A stretch of 64,000 nt of DNA from Schistosoma haematobium (GCF_000699445.3 NC_067195.1:20221287-20285286), one strand, 5' to 3'; shown: positions 10,286 to 21,226, counted from the stretch's first letter. Numbers and translations: made by a program. The notes: generated by a model not told the origin, from the sequence alone.

Positions 10286-11676
10286 TTATCGTTTAGACAG
10301 TCCACAAGTGGAATGGTCAGCTCCAACTTGTCTTTGTTCTTGGTCCTAACGTCGTATGGCCTATCCGGGTGCATGTGGATTCCAGGTGGCAATCGACGTC
10401 TATTAGCACGAAATGCTTCCAGAACTGCAGCCGCCATGTGGGAAGATGGGAAGGTTATCTTCATTAGACGGGGTCTAAGATCACCGTCCTTCTTGGCTAG
10501 TCTCGTCACATGCTGAGTCAGTATGTGTTTGAGCCTCAAGGACTGTTTGATGAATTTCCATTCCCTGATGTCAGAATTTGATTGAGTAGGGTCTGCATTT
10601 TCCGGTATACCTTGGACAATTATGTTTCTTCCGCGGAAAAACTTCTCACGAGATTCTTTAGGGACGTTTCGTATGATACTGCGCTCAGAGTACGGTATGT
10701 CGGGCAGTATTCTTACGTTACCATCTGATTTCAGCAAGTGGCTTGCTAGCAAGACGTCCTCTACGTCGGTAGCAGCCTTAAGTGTTACTCGGAGAAGCCT
10801 CGGGTGATTTAGATGCTTAGAATCCTTTCCTCGAGTGAGCCGGGTGACCGTCAAAGGCTCTATTCTAGGAAGTTCGAGCTTCTTGTTCAATTCACCCCAG
10901 AGCATCCTGTCGTTTTTGTCCTGCAGACTGAGAGGAAGATCAGGCTTGTCAACGAGGTTCATGATAATGAGAGAATCGTCACGAACTGTTGTTAATTTAC
11001 CAGGTTTCACGATGGGTTCAGGTTTAGTAACTTGTTGTTTGGAGGTCAGTGTGCGTTTATGAATCATGGGCTCTTTATTGACCGGACGAACAGTCTTGGG
11101 GGTAGACTGTGCGACTAAATTACCAGTTATTTTCCGTGCAGCAACTCTTGGGTTGCTCGGCTTAGGCGGTGATGCCTGGTTCTTTTGGGCTCTCTTAACG
11201 TGGGTCGAACCACATGCAGGGTTTTTGACAACCACTGTTGTGTTCGGAGACCCTGAGCTGGGAGACCCGAGTTTGCCTAGAGAGTTCAGTACCGTCGACG
11301 TAATGATGGTACTGAGCCTCGACACGTCGTCGTTAGTGTGGATGGATGCTCCGTCGATGGAATACCTATCGATATCCCTGTTTTTGAGTCCGTTGCACTC
11401 TCTTGTTTGTATATCAGTTTTTTTACTATCGTATTCCAAGTTAACTGACAACTTGTTCCGAAGACTTGTCAGTAGGACAATGATGTTACTCAGCAAGACT
11501 ACGGAGTCTGTGTTGCACGTGACACACACCCACTTTTGCTCCGACTTGCTGAGTCTGTTGTAAGCAGTTGCTGTCAGATCTGTGCATGCTTCGTGGAACC
11601 AACCTTTGCAGTTGTCGCACTGCATGCCAGTTGTGACAGCAAAACGGCATCCCGGACGTTTGCATGAGTTTTTCAT
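10273..11676 (-). CDS. CR1 ORF1: PHD-finger nucleic-acid-binding protein
   Basis: An intact 467-codon frame. Residues 5-54 form a C4HC3 PHD-like finger (Cys5, Cys10, Cys20, Cys23, His28, Cys31, Cys51, Cys54). A low-complexity basic linker follows. A C-terminal part around FRGRNIIVQGIPENADP and RPRLMKITFPSS resembles the RNA-recognition-type module of CR1/L2 ORF1 proteins. In the family, ORF1 binds element RNA as a chaperone in the ribonucleoprotein. It ends NDKKNV-stop; the codons AAA AAA AAC just before the stop form a heptamer suitable for -1 slippage into ORF2. Confidence 0.88.
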   Translation of the reverse strand: MKNSCKRPGCRFAVTTGMQCDNCKGWFHEACTDLTATAYNRLSKSEQKWVCVTCNTDSVVLLSNIIVLLTSLRNKLSVNLEYDSKKTDIQTRECNGLKNRDIDRYSIDGASIHTNDDVSRLSTIITSTVLNSLGKLGSPSSGSPNTTVVVKNPACGSTHVKRAQKNQASPPKPSNPRVAARKITGNLVAQSTPKTVRPVNKEPMIHKRTLTSKQQVTKPEPIVKPGKLTTVRDDSLIIMNLVDKPDLPLSLQDKNDRMLWGELNKKLELPRIEPLTVTRLTRGKDSKHLNHPRLLRVTLKAATDVEDVLLASHLLKSDGNVRILPDIPYSERSIIRNVPKESREKFFRGRNIIVQGIPENADPTQSNSDIREWKFIKQSLRLKHILTQHVTRLAKKDGDLRPRLMKITFPSSHMAAAVLEAFRANRRRLPPGIHMHPDRPYDVRTKNKDKLELTIPLVDCLNDKKNV

Positions 11677-11740
11677 GACGGTGTTGAAGCAAATTATGTT
11701 ATAGATGCTTGCAAGAGCCTAGGACCTTTTAAAAAAAAAA

Positions 11741-12420
11741 CACTAAAAAGCACACTGAAAACGGACAAAAATGGACAAAACGAGTGATATAAACTGAAAC
11801 TAGTCTATACGTGAAAAACAAAAAAAAAAAACCGAATAGTAAGCTGAGGCAAAACCACAGGTAACTATTGAATATAGTGAAACTCAAAAAAAAAAAGTAA
11901 TCTACCGAACGTATAGCTCAGGATAGATTCTTTAGAACTGAAATGGTACTTTTGTTGCGTAAGAACACAGCAAAAGTTTGATAAATGCAAATCACGTTAG
12001 GACTAAACTTCCCGTTCGAAAAGCGCTGTTGGGGGATAGTGTAGACCAGCGTGTGAGGAAAGCTGAAAAAAGAGGAAGTAAGCCGAAGGATCTGGGGGCT
12101 AATAGCATGCACCTACATTTAGGAATGGAAGCAGTTAGTAGAAGTCAGTAACAACAACTACAACAACCCGATATACACGCGCCGTAGCATTAGATTTCGA
12201 ATTCGTAGGAAACTAATATTTTGTACGCTACTCGAGCAACAAGAATTCCGATATTAATCTGAAAAAAAAAAGAACAAACCCTCTTAAATTCAAGATTATA
12301 AGAGAAAATCACCGAAGGTGGAATAAATTAAGCGAAAAAATATACACTAAAACGGTGAAAAACCTCGTGGAGACGGCTAGGAGTTATCGAACAGATATAT
12401 TTTGTATTCAATAAATACCG
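11741..12420. other. A-rich sequence, possibly CR1 5' UTR
   Basis: Contains several homopolymer runs of 9-12 A on the plus strand (e.g. 11,731, 11,820, 11,887, 12,260). There is no gene. It may be the CR1 5' untranslated region, but I have no second copy to set the boundary. Confidence 0.35.
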
Positions 12421-12444
12421 AAAATATATTGTTTTGTTAGTCTT

Positions 12445-12535
12445 CGACATTCGATATTGAGCTCATCAGTTTTACTGGACACGTTTAGCTGAAGGCACTC
12501 GGTCACACATCCGAATTAGATCACGTCGGGTTCAC
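12445..12535 (-). repeat. LTR fragment, inverted relative to neighbour
   Basis: The plus strand matches 18,358-18,450 ('cgacatt' through 'agctgaaggc' to 'atcacgt'), so in LTR orientation it is minus. It sits directly before an LTR in the opposite orientation (12,539-12,856), forming an imperfect fold-back. Confidence 0.6.
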
Positions 12536-12538
12536 CAA

Positions 12539-12856
12539 TGAAGATGGCACAGGTATCAGTGTTTGACAACGCTTTTACCAGTAACACCTAATATAACTCG
12601 TACCCACCAAGAGAAATCAAAAGATAGAATCGAGGAGATCAGAAGTTGTATTTGACGATTGCCAATATATCGGAATTCTCTGATCTAATCTGGCTAGCGA
12701 TTGAGGTAGATGTTGAGCACAGCGTTACCACACGTGGTCTGGTACGGATGCATGACCGGGCGCCTTCAGCTGGGTGAGTCCACTAAAATATATGGTCAGC
12801 ATCCAATGTCGAAAACTTACAGAGCTATTTATTTTGGGGATTTATTTACCGCCACA
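12539..12856 (+). repeat. LTR (320-bp family), copy 1
   Basis: About 318 bp, starts TGAAGATG and ends CCGCCACA. It matches minus 18,637-18,318 along its length, and a decayed copy at 32,177-32,448. The TG...CA ends recur in all three copies, which supports an LTR identity. Flanking bases (CCAA / CCGT) are not duplicated, so this copy has probably been rearranged or recombined. Confidence 0.65.
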
Positions 12857-14176
12857 CCGTACTACGCATCTCTTGCGGTCGTTAGCCAGCTTAGTTAAAC
12901 ACTTCCCGATATATCGATATCCTTTCAATTATACATTCGAACCTTTTAATTCCGGACTTCCGAATCGACTGTGTTGGCACACTTCTATCATAAAGGTGTT
13001 ACCTGTAAAGATTATGTCAAACTCCGAATGTCTATTGCATCCTTAGTATATTTGACATCGTCACGTCGACGAAGTGTAGCGTAAACCAAAGTCACTTAAT
13101 TTATTCCTCTCATTTGGTTGACGACTTATGCTTGCTACGTATTGGTTTCATTGGAGAATCTATCGGAGTTGTAACGCACGTATGTTTGCACATTTCGTCC
13201 TCCATGTACGGGAGCATTACTATGGACAATTTCTTATCAGGTTGAAATGGTATTGCAGTTCCTGAAAGCTTAAGATTAATCGCAGTGTTTTGGTGAATAA
13301 TACCAATGAAGTCCTAAGTCCTTTTTTTGCTTATTTATTGTTACTTTAGTTACATATTTGTACCTAATAAATAAGAACTTTCGTCTAAATTTAAACGAAT
13401 AGTTTCACAATATTTGGGCGCCGAGTTCATTTGAGACATTAAAAAGAAGAATATATTTGTAAAATCTGAGCGAATGAATTTTAAGTAAATCCAACGTTTC
13501 GCCTGGCAATCTGGTCCAAGCTTTTTCAAGGAAAATATAATCAAACAACAAAATTATCGAATATAAATAGGTATAAGGTTCTTCGGTTTACTGTATACTG
13601 AATAAGTCATCCAATCAACTTGAAGGATTTTTTAAAATGGGTAGTTGTATTAATGTGTAAGAGACATGTTTATACGAAAATTAATAAAGGTCAAACAAAT
13701 AAAAGTTCATTTGAAAATAATCAAGAGGAGAGAAAGAATAAGAGATTGTCGTGTTATCCTAGGCCATGAAATGACTTAAGGATTACAAGGTAAATTCAAG
13801 GTTATGACAAATTGTTTTGTTCACATAAGGTCAAGGTATGTGTTAAGATAACAGAATGTGTTTATACGCAAGTGATGTGAGAAGAATTTCATTCAACTAA
13901 ATATTGACTACGGTCTGTGTATATTCAGAAAAACAGATCATTTTTATATATGAAATGAATCAAAAATGCCAAAGCCTGCATTAAATGTAGATAAATAAGA
14001 TAAGTAAACAAAATAAAAGAGGAATGTATATGTAATTGAAGGTGTGTGTTATTTTAATGTTCCAGTCAATTGTTTAACATATTCAGATAAGATAACGGAT
14101 TTGAATCATTGAGCGTATTATCTATCAATTATTTACTATGGCATAAATATATCAAATGGCAAAAAGGAGATCAGGT
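12857..14176. other. no recognisable gene; AT-rich
   Basis: Only short frames are present. The last 200 bp before 14,177 may be the 3' UTR of the adjoining Penelope-like element. Nothing else was recognised. Confidence 0.4.
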
Positions 14177-14680
14177 TTACTTATTAATTATTAGTTGCCA
14201 TGGGACAGCTAGTTGTATTCCATCTCTCCTATTAATATTGTTTGAATTACCCCATATATGTAGGGCTTCGGCTGTCAGTCGTTCTTTGTAGGAATTAAAT
14301 CCTTTTTGAATGATTCTCGTGCCATTAAAATCAACTGTATGACCCGATCCAATCGAGTGTAGTGCTATCGCTGATCTGTTCTCAAGCTTTTTTACATCAA
14401 TTGAGGATTTAGGAATGTGCTTTAAGCACAGTTTGTGTTCCTTCACCCTCACATCCAGTTGCCTTGATGTTTCACCTACATACGTTGCATTACAATCATT
14501 ACATTTGATTTCATAAACACAATTCTGTTGATCATCCTTGTGTATTGGATCTTTGATTCTTACTAGTTTTGATCTTAGAGTATTGTTTGTTCGAAAGAAT
14601 ACTCTTATATTTTGACGAATTAAAATCCTTCTGATGTCTTCTGAGATACCTTTACGATATGGGATCACTACTGTGTTCAT
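14177..14680 (-). pseudogene. Penelope-like GIY-YIG endonuclease domain
   Basis: Reads IPYRKGISEDIRRIL, then YEIKCNDCNATYVGETSRQL and VKEHK. This is the Cys-x2-Cys knuckle with the Y..C.dC...YVGeT.R.l..R..EH signature of Penelope endonucleases, which nick DNA to prime reverse transcription. It connects to the upstream reverse transcriptase through an 8-A run near 14,697-14,704, where a one-base indel has broken the frame (VKQDWMNTV restored in the other frame). Confidence 0.85.
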
Positions 14681-14690
14681 CCAATCTTGC

Positions 14691-15014
14691 TTAACTTTTT
14701 TTTAAAATATCATTCCGTTCTTCATTCTTAATTATTTTTTTAATAAAACCTTTCGGATAATTATTCATTAATAGAGTGGATACAACTAGATTCATTTCCA
14801 TTTTTATATCATTCGGTTCAGTGACAAGTTTTTTGACTCTGGTGATCAAATTTTTGGCCACTGTCACTTTGGTCGCGTGTGGGTGCGCAGACTTAAAATC
14901 TAAAAGTTTTCCCGAATATGTAGGCTTTCGGAATATATTAATTTTTAAACAATCATTATCCTTCCTTTCAACCAGGCAGTCTAGAAAAGGTAATCTGCGT
15001 TCAGGCGATTCCAA
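14691..15014 (-). pseudogene. Penelope-like reverse transcriptase, C-terminal part
   Basis: Encodes ESPERRLPFLDCLVERKD, KINIFRKPTYSGKLLDF and SAHPHATKVTVAKNLITRV, the conserved region following the catalytic motif in Penelope-like elements. A stop (TAA) separates it from sequence upstream. Upstream catalytic motifs are degenerate. Confidence 0.8.
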
Positions 15015-15339
15015 CTCTTAAGTAAACTTGATTTTGTCCCAACATACGGATAACCTAAGAAATACATCTTCTAACCCATTTATCCATGACTTCTGATTTC
15101 ACTGGGTTGATATCCCTCAACCATAAAGGTGTTACGGACATACCCACTGTTGGACCCCGAATATCTATAATACTTTTTAATTTTTGGCCTTCTCTTGTCG
15201 GCTTAAGCTTGCAGACAAGAAGCAAGACAGTTTCAGGACATGTAGTATAAATAGCACCCGGTGCCATGTGCAGCCTGTACAGTACGAAAATATAAGAAGG
15301 ACATGTTCATGCTGAATAATATCACTCATTATTCCCCCT

Positions 15340-15560
15340 CACCCTAAGGTGTCAGTTCTTTATCTTACTACCAAATCACACCTGCGAGATCATACATTTG
15401 GCACAGAAGACGAACAAGACTTGACAAATGCCCGGAAAATTGTCTTGTGGCCGGCATCGCTAAATTATGGAACTTCTTACCAGAGGCGATAGTAACGACA
15501 CCTTCTATAGAGTCCAAAAAAGCTTGTTAGATTAAGGTCCAGGTAGGTATTAGTGAACTT
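15340..15560 (+). mobile_element. CR1/L2-type LINE 3' fragment
   Basis: The plus strand around 15,407-15,530 codes RRTRLDKCPENCLVAGIAKL followed by WNFLPEAIVTTPSIESKK, the typical C-terminus of CR1-clade ORF2 (k.WN.LPe..v...si..FK). It is opposite in orientation to, and diverged from, the CR1 at 7.2-11.7 kb. Confidence 0.7.
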
Positions 15561-17034
15561 ATTCATGCTACTAGAATAAAAAACCTTGTCGAAAATTCTG
15601 GACTTGCAATGATGTGAATACACAGTCTATCAGATCTTACGTGTGAGTCACATCATTCTCTATACCAGCTCACCCCGTCAAATAGTCCGCAACAAATAGT
15701 CTGCTAATTCTATCTAGCAAATTTCAAAAGTTTGTTATGTAGTGAGTATACGCAATGTGCACTATTATAATGCCTTCGCAGATGGATTAATGGAACACAT
15801 CTGATAAAAGAATATGTGAACGGACGTCATACAAGTGAGCCACAATTTATGTCAGTGAATATTCTTTCTAGTGTCCTTTGGAATTGTGCTTCACTGCAAT
15901 ATGAGAGCTATTAACTGCTGGCAATCACTTGATCAACATAGTGCCGAGGGACATAAACTATAAAGTAATAATTAATCGACCATAAAGAACCTCATTTGAG
16001 GTTATTTTATTACTCCCCAACACAAGAATGAAGAGTCTAAACGACAATATAGTACGAATGTTAAATTGATATTCCTCTATCATTTAAAGTTTCAGTGGCC
16101 GAAATTATATTTTTGATTTCTTTTCAACTCACTATTGTTAACTGTTAAAATAAAATCACGATATAACTACGATCATTCAACATATAAGCAGCCCCATAGT
16201 ATCTAGTCCATATTTAATAAGTTATACCTACAGCTGGTAAAGAAGCTGCTTACCCTCGTTTTAGAACTTCCTCATGCCAGCTGGTAGGCTGTATTAGACA
16301 TAGATAATCTACCTGAACCCCAACTACTAACCACTTGTTCTAAGAGGCATAAGAGAGGTAAGGCGCATAAGTAGAGTTAGGTAAGAATTAGTTACTGCTT
16401 TTCTAATTCGTGACACAGACTCGGTGCAATATGTACACTAAAAACGAGGCACAATGACTAGACTTAGTGTGAGGCGTGATTGCTTGTATACCTTCAAAAC
16501 AAGCATGAACTTTCATGGTAGTAATCCCTCAAAGGGTCCAAAAGTTCATTTCTACTCAAGAATACATTTTTACTTCCATCTCAGATTGTTGAATAAAATA
16601 ACCATGAATTGGGCAAGCAATAAACTTTAATGGAGTGAGTCATTTTACATTCTTCTGCTAATGATCTGGTATAGTCTAATGTTTTCTAACTAATTCAAAA
16701 AGTTTGAGGTACAAAATTATTAGCGGTATATCATTTGCAGCTGTAGAGTAATTGACTTTTCGATTAATGCGCTAGTTCTGAATTTAGTTGGTCTTGTATT
16801 TGTTTTACCCAAGCTGTGAAATCAGTTTTATTGCAATATTGGTATTCAACTTGTTTAATTGTCGTGCAGTTTGAGACCAAAATCTTAAATGTTCAAGATA
16901 TTTATGAAAGTGGCCTGGAAATACAATCAAATTTAGTCTGATGGTAAGGTCAATAGATGGAGATTATAAATAACCTAAAGGATAAGTGCATTTCATTGAC
17001 TAAGAAACGGGTCAATTTCCTAAAGATTAGGGTG
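15561..17034. other. no recognisable gene
   Basis: AT-rich, without long frames, recognisable repeats or RNA genes. Confidence 0.45.
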
Positions 17035-17060
17035 ATATATATATATATATATATATATAT
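17035..17060. repeat. (AT)13 microsatellite
   Basis: Uninterrupted AT dinucleotide run of 26 bp. Confidence 0.95.
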
Positions 17061-17572
17061 GAATGAGTATTTGTGCATTCTGTTCGGTAACCCAACTTCG
17101 GTTAATAGGTTATTTTGGTGAAATCCTCAAGACTGTTGGAAAAACGTTTTTTCTTCCCGAATATCTTCAAAAAATTTACCCAGAACTTTCGAGAACCTTG
17201 AAGAAATCCATCTATGTTCTTTGACTAAACTCTAGTAGTTTTTCACATTTCGGGCACATTACTCATAACTTTCTAAAAGATCATGGAAACCCAATTACGT
17301 TCTTCGGGAAAACCTCAACATTACCCATTTTACAGGAAAGCATATGAACTCAAACCAATTGGTCTCACTTCGTATAGAGGAATCACAAGCAAACCTGGCC
17401 AGTTACGCTAAATAGGAGTCAACTCATCAATCTATAAACCTTATAATAATTTATATGAAAAAGCCATTTGTGGATCCAAACAATGTTTTCTTTACTAAAT
17501 CTTAAAAGGAAACCCAGTCTCTCGAATTCGAGGAATGGTTTGTCAGTTTTGGGGTGCAGATTTCAGAGGTAT
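17061..17572. other. no recognisable gene
   Basis: No frame or repeat that I can classify. Confidence 0.4.
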
Positions 17573-17758
17573 TCAGTGTTTGACAACGCTTTTACCAGTG
17601 TCCAGAATCTGCAGTTCCTCTTCTGATGACAAAGGGAACTGCTGGCTTGATAGTCCGTAATCGGATTGATGCGGATGTTCGCGTTCACCGAACTTCGCCA
17701 GTAGCAGTTTTACATTTGTACTCAAGTCAGTAATAGCTGACGACATTTTCTGCATCAT
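17573..17758 (-). pseudogene. DUF4806-like fragment (transposon-associated)
   Basis: A 61-codon frame with SSAITDLSTNVKLLLAKF, then QQFPLSSEEELQIL. The FPL.s.eEL..L pattern resembles the start of DUF4806, a domain often linked to transposase-like genes in invertebrates. It breaks off immediately: the last residues (DTGKSVVKH) come from a 28-bp piece identical to part of the 320-bp LTR family. It lies downstream, on the same strand, of the CACTA-type transposase relic. The domain call is tentative. Confidence 0.4.
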
Positions 17759-18313
17759 TGTTTACAACCTATCAAATCCGATAAACTTCACTTGATCGTA
17801 CAGGTGACTTACTGGGCCGCTGAAGCACAACCTACATGCTTAGATTCTAATGTTGACGGTGACGAATCTAGTTGTGTCGAACTACTTCATTAGCATCTAA
17901 ATAGTAATGAAACTTACTTGGCAATTGGCGAGGCGACTCTGTAAAACAACCAAAATTTCTGATATTGTACGTGACTATTACCAGCCTGCATCTCGGCAAC
18001 ATCCATGTCTACTGAATTGTAAAGAAATCCTTCTTTAGGCTTCAATGCACCTCTAGAAAATGTCAGTAAGATTAGTGCACTGACCTCTTGGGCTTCTCAG
18101 TGTTGAGTGGCAAGGTGTTTTCTTCCGTTGAAGTGTTTTTACGGTGAAGTTCTAGTATTTGGAGGGAAACTAACATATCCTTTGCAGACTGGAGAGAGTC
18201 TATAGTAAATTATAGTTTCTGTGTTTGTTACCCACCGATTTCGTGAATTGCTTTACATTACAAAACTGACCAATCGTCATCTGGTCGGTCGCAGTTTTGC
18301 AGGTGGATATTGA
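17759..18313. other. unassigned
   Basis: Between the DUF4806-like fragment and the solo LTR. Possibly part of the decayed DNA transposon, but there is no frame to support it. Confidence 0.35.
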
Positions 18314-18317
18314 CCAG

Positions 18318-18637
18318 TGTAGCGGTAAATAAATCCCCAAAATAAATAGCTCTGTAAGTTTTCGACATTGGATGCTGACCATATATTTTAGTGGACTCAT
18401 CTAGCTGAAGGCGCTTGGTCATGCATCCGCACCAGATCACGTGTGGTAACGCTGTGCTCAACATCTACCTCAATCGCTAGCCAGATTAGATCAGAGAATT
18501 CCGATATTTTGGTTATCGCCAAATATACGCTTCCGATCTCCTCGACTCTGTCTTTTGATTCCTCTTGGTGGGTACGAATTATATTAGGTGTTACTGGTAA
18601 AAGCGTTGTCAAACACTGAATGCCTGTGTCATCTTCA
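18318..18637 (-). repeat. solo LTR (320-bp family), copy 2
   Basis: 320 bp on the minus strand, beginning TGAAGATGACAC and ending ACCGCTACA. It is flanked on both sides by CCAG (18,314-18,317 and 18,638-18,641), a 4-bp target-site duplication. No internal retroviral-type genes adjoin it, so it is a solo LTR left by recombination. A 121-codon frame crossing it (18,397-18,762) is not conserved in the other copies. Confidence 0.75.
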
Positions 18638-18841
18638 CCAGCCCCGTTGGAAAAAGGGAAAGTTCTTTGCCAACAATCCACTGCTAGAGACGTCAACAAT
18701 GACGTATTGTTTGTTAGCGAACTAAACATAAAATAAGACGTAATGGAATGGTTTATGATCATGAATTAAGCAGAAATGAAACAAAATACATTCACATAAA
18801 AGTATGCAACAATGGGACTATAACTAAATAATTGATAGAAT

Positions 18842-20300
18842 GAATGGCTATACATTTACAGTCAATGTCCCTGTATCACTGGATGGGAAACAATCTTCGA
18901 AGTAATTGCGTGGGTCAGTGAAAGACCTAAATTTCAGTAGCCCATCCTCCCCTATATCAGTGACTAAACCAGGCTGTTCGTTTACTACTACAACATTATC
19001 AGGCTCAAACGAAGTTAGTCTACTATTCTTAAACATAATTGCTTGTCTATTGGAGACCTCCTTAGCGGCTATTGAGGTAGTATTAGTTAAACGGCTAACT
19101 TGAAGCCTATCGCAGGAGGACATCTTCTCAGCATAACGCTGAGCTGCTTGCTTTGCAACAGCATACCAACTATGCACAGATTTTTTTATTCGTCTCATGT
19201 AAGACTCGAATGGAAAGCCTGAAAAACTATCTAAAGGTTCATGTGCACGAACGTCGTCAGGAAGGTGCTGTAACAAATCCACATTGTAAACTAAGTTTTC
19301 AGACCCATAACACCATTCGTATTCCTTAAGAAAGTTTCGTAAGTCCATCCTGAAGGATTCTACAACGGTATCATGTAATTTAGAGTGTGCAAGCAGATAA
19401 ATGGATAACGCTAAACGCCGGAAATTAAGATCCAGAGGTTGGGGCAATGTATTTTGCAGAATCACTGGGCCTAAATATAGAAAGAATAACCTACATTCAG
19501 AAGCTTTCAATACCGATACGACGTTCAGTGTACAGGATTTACACTGAAAGTCGGAGGGAGTACTTGTCACGCAACCAGATATTAAATTATTTATGCCCCT
19601 AATTGCACATGAGTTCAAGTTAAACAATCTTCTATGTGAGAATTCTACCCAAAGGTTAGCTAGCTTTTTGGTGACACACAGGTACATAACTTGCATAGGA
19701 TCTAAAGGAAAAGTTAGGATCATATTAACTGAAAGCGTTTCCATAATCGAACGGCCTTGATGGTGAATAGATTGAGTTTGACGACGAAAGCTGTCGTCCG
19801 TTCTCAACGTATATTCACAATTTGGAAAAGTCGTTTACTCCTCAAGCCGTCTCCCAAGTACAGTACAACTGTCGCAACCTGCCTTACCATTGTGATTAAC
19901 CGTGTACCTAACAGCAGAACGAGCAGGTGCGTCACATATTACAGCGGACAACTTAATAGATATGTATTTATTAAGCTTAGCACTAAAAAGACCCACGTCA
20001 GTCATTTCTTTTATTTCAGAAATTATGTCAGCAAAAAATTCGTTGAATTCTGCCGGTTTACTATTCCCTCCGTAGATCCCTACCATAAACACGTCACTAA
20101 ACCTTGGGGAAACGATCCGTTGTCTTAAGACAACGTGAACTACGGTATATTTCTCCTATCATCACCAACCGGTGTCTAAAGTTAATTATACAACAAACTA
20201 CCTCACATGTGCCATTATCATGCACCTCTGGTATGATCGGTTGTACAGGAAAGTGATACCTGACATATGGTATTATACCTGGCGCGTTTTTCAACTGTTA
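18842..20300 (-). pseudogene. CACTA-type transposase relic (SmTRC1-like)
   Basis: The minus strand reads VGIYGGNSKPAEFNEFF, SAVICDAPARSAV, NHNGKAGCDSC, LRTDDSFRRQTQSIHH, MILTFPLDPMQVMYLCV, ALSIYLLAHSKLHDTVVES and FSGFPFESYMRRIKK. This order fits the large invertebrate transposase family (ICDAPAKS, H.GY.GC..C, RTDE.FR.Q, FPLD.MH.V..G, FSAF.FE.YM..IK) placed in the CACTA superfamily, including SmTRC1 of schistosomes. An in-frame TAA lies at 19,832-19,834, and frameshifts precede VGIYGG (20,090-20,300). The expected histidine in FPLD.MH is Gln here. The N-terminal part was not found, nor were clear terminal inverted repeats. Confidence 0.78.
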
Positions 20301-20987
20301 ACTGACGAACAGGAGTTGAGGTCGGTCCCTCCCTAACGTAAGTGCTTCCTATGAGCTTGTCATAATGTACTATTTATCTCCCAATTCTGGTCATTTCTTA
20401 CATGAGTTTCGGCACAAGTGATGTATATAGACGTCAGTCCTTAAAGAAAACCTACCATTTCATACACTTAAATTCTCGTTTCATGTTAAGACTTTTGATT
20501 ACTACTCTTTTCTCACAAATCGTTTCATGAGCAGACAACATTCTCACGGGCTAAAAAGTTGTCCAAGGTCTTCCATATGCTTTATCCAATTGAAGTTCGT
20601 TAAGTGATATGTACCATTAAACATAAATGTTTATTAGGGACGATAAAACAGTTTAATACAATTCTCAGTCAAAATACGTGATAAATTTTATTCTACTGGC
20701 CCAGCCAAATACAGGAATTTAATGTCCTTTGACTATGTAATCGAAGAATGTACTGTTAAACAATAGTGGTTTATCAGTTATAAACTTCGTATCAGTGCTT
20801 TCCGCCCCATTATTTTCAAACTACTTCTATAAAGTTCTATCGAGCTAGATTTCAGTGTATCGAAGTGAATTATGAATCGTGGGTACCTAGCTTTATGCGT
20901 TACTTTTCAGAGTGACCAGATTTAATCAGCACCATCTTGTCATACACCCTCGTCTGGTGAGATTAGCTGTAGCTTTTACTTTTGTTG
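20301..20987. other. no recognisable gene
   Basis: May include the lost 5' part of the transposase, but no motif is readable. Confidence 0.4.
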
Positions 20988-21226
20988 TTCTAAAAAATCA
21001 GTCAGTAACAACGTAGGACTTCGTAAGTACGTACATCAGTTCGAGTTGCCACACCACATTAGCACAGAGATGCAGTTGTCGATTCAAATCCCGTAGTGGT
21101 AGAGGTAGTAAGAGTATAAGCAGTAATCGGGAAGATTAGGGTTTGGAGATGTTATTTAAAGAGTATAATCCAGTGAAATAAATTTGGAAAGAGGAAAAAA
21201 GAAAGGGACATGAAGAATTCAGAAGA

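Larger units (their letters stand above)
7226..11740 (-). mobile_element. CR1-clade non-LTR retrotransposon, nearly complete
   Basis: Two-ORF LINE: ORF1 with a PHD-type finger, ORF2 with AP-endonuclease and reverse transcriptase. The 3' end is at 7,226-7,243, where a 9-bp unit (plus GTTCAAATG) is tandemly repeated twice, the short-repeat tail usual for CR1 elements. The 5' limit is uncertain: ORF1 starts at 11,676, and A-rich sequence continues to 11,740 and perhaps to 12,420. Only one nonsense codon and one frameshift were found in ORF2, so the copy is fairly young. It lies in the same orientation as RTCA and ends 69 bp from the RTCA start codon. Confidence 0.9.
14177..15330 (-). mobile_element. 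Penelope-like element, 5'-truncated
   Basis: Codes the end of a Penelope-type reverse transcriptase followed by a GIY-YIG endonuclease, the domain order unique to this class. Reverse transcriptase parts: a decayed GMSVTP block (15,055-15,267), a degenerate catalytic box (reads LED where YVDD is expected), then LPFLDCLVERKD, FRKPTYSGKLLDF and SAHPHATK (14,691-15,014). The endonuclease lies at 14,177-14,680. The 5' part is missing; the limits are approximate. Confidence 0.85.

Noticed and set aside
10241..11563. Plus-strand frames of 60-165 codons opposite CR1 ORF1
   Set aside because: Antisense shadows of ORF1; no motif of their own.
18358..18400. Hammerhead-like 'GATGAGTCC' on the minus strand of the LTR
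   Set aside because: No GAAA box at the right distance and no stem II or stem I pairing.
18397..18762. 121-codon minus frame as a protein gene
   Set aside because: Most of it is the 320-bp solo LTR; the frame is not conserved in the other LTR copies.
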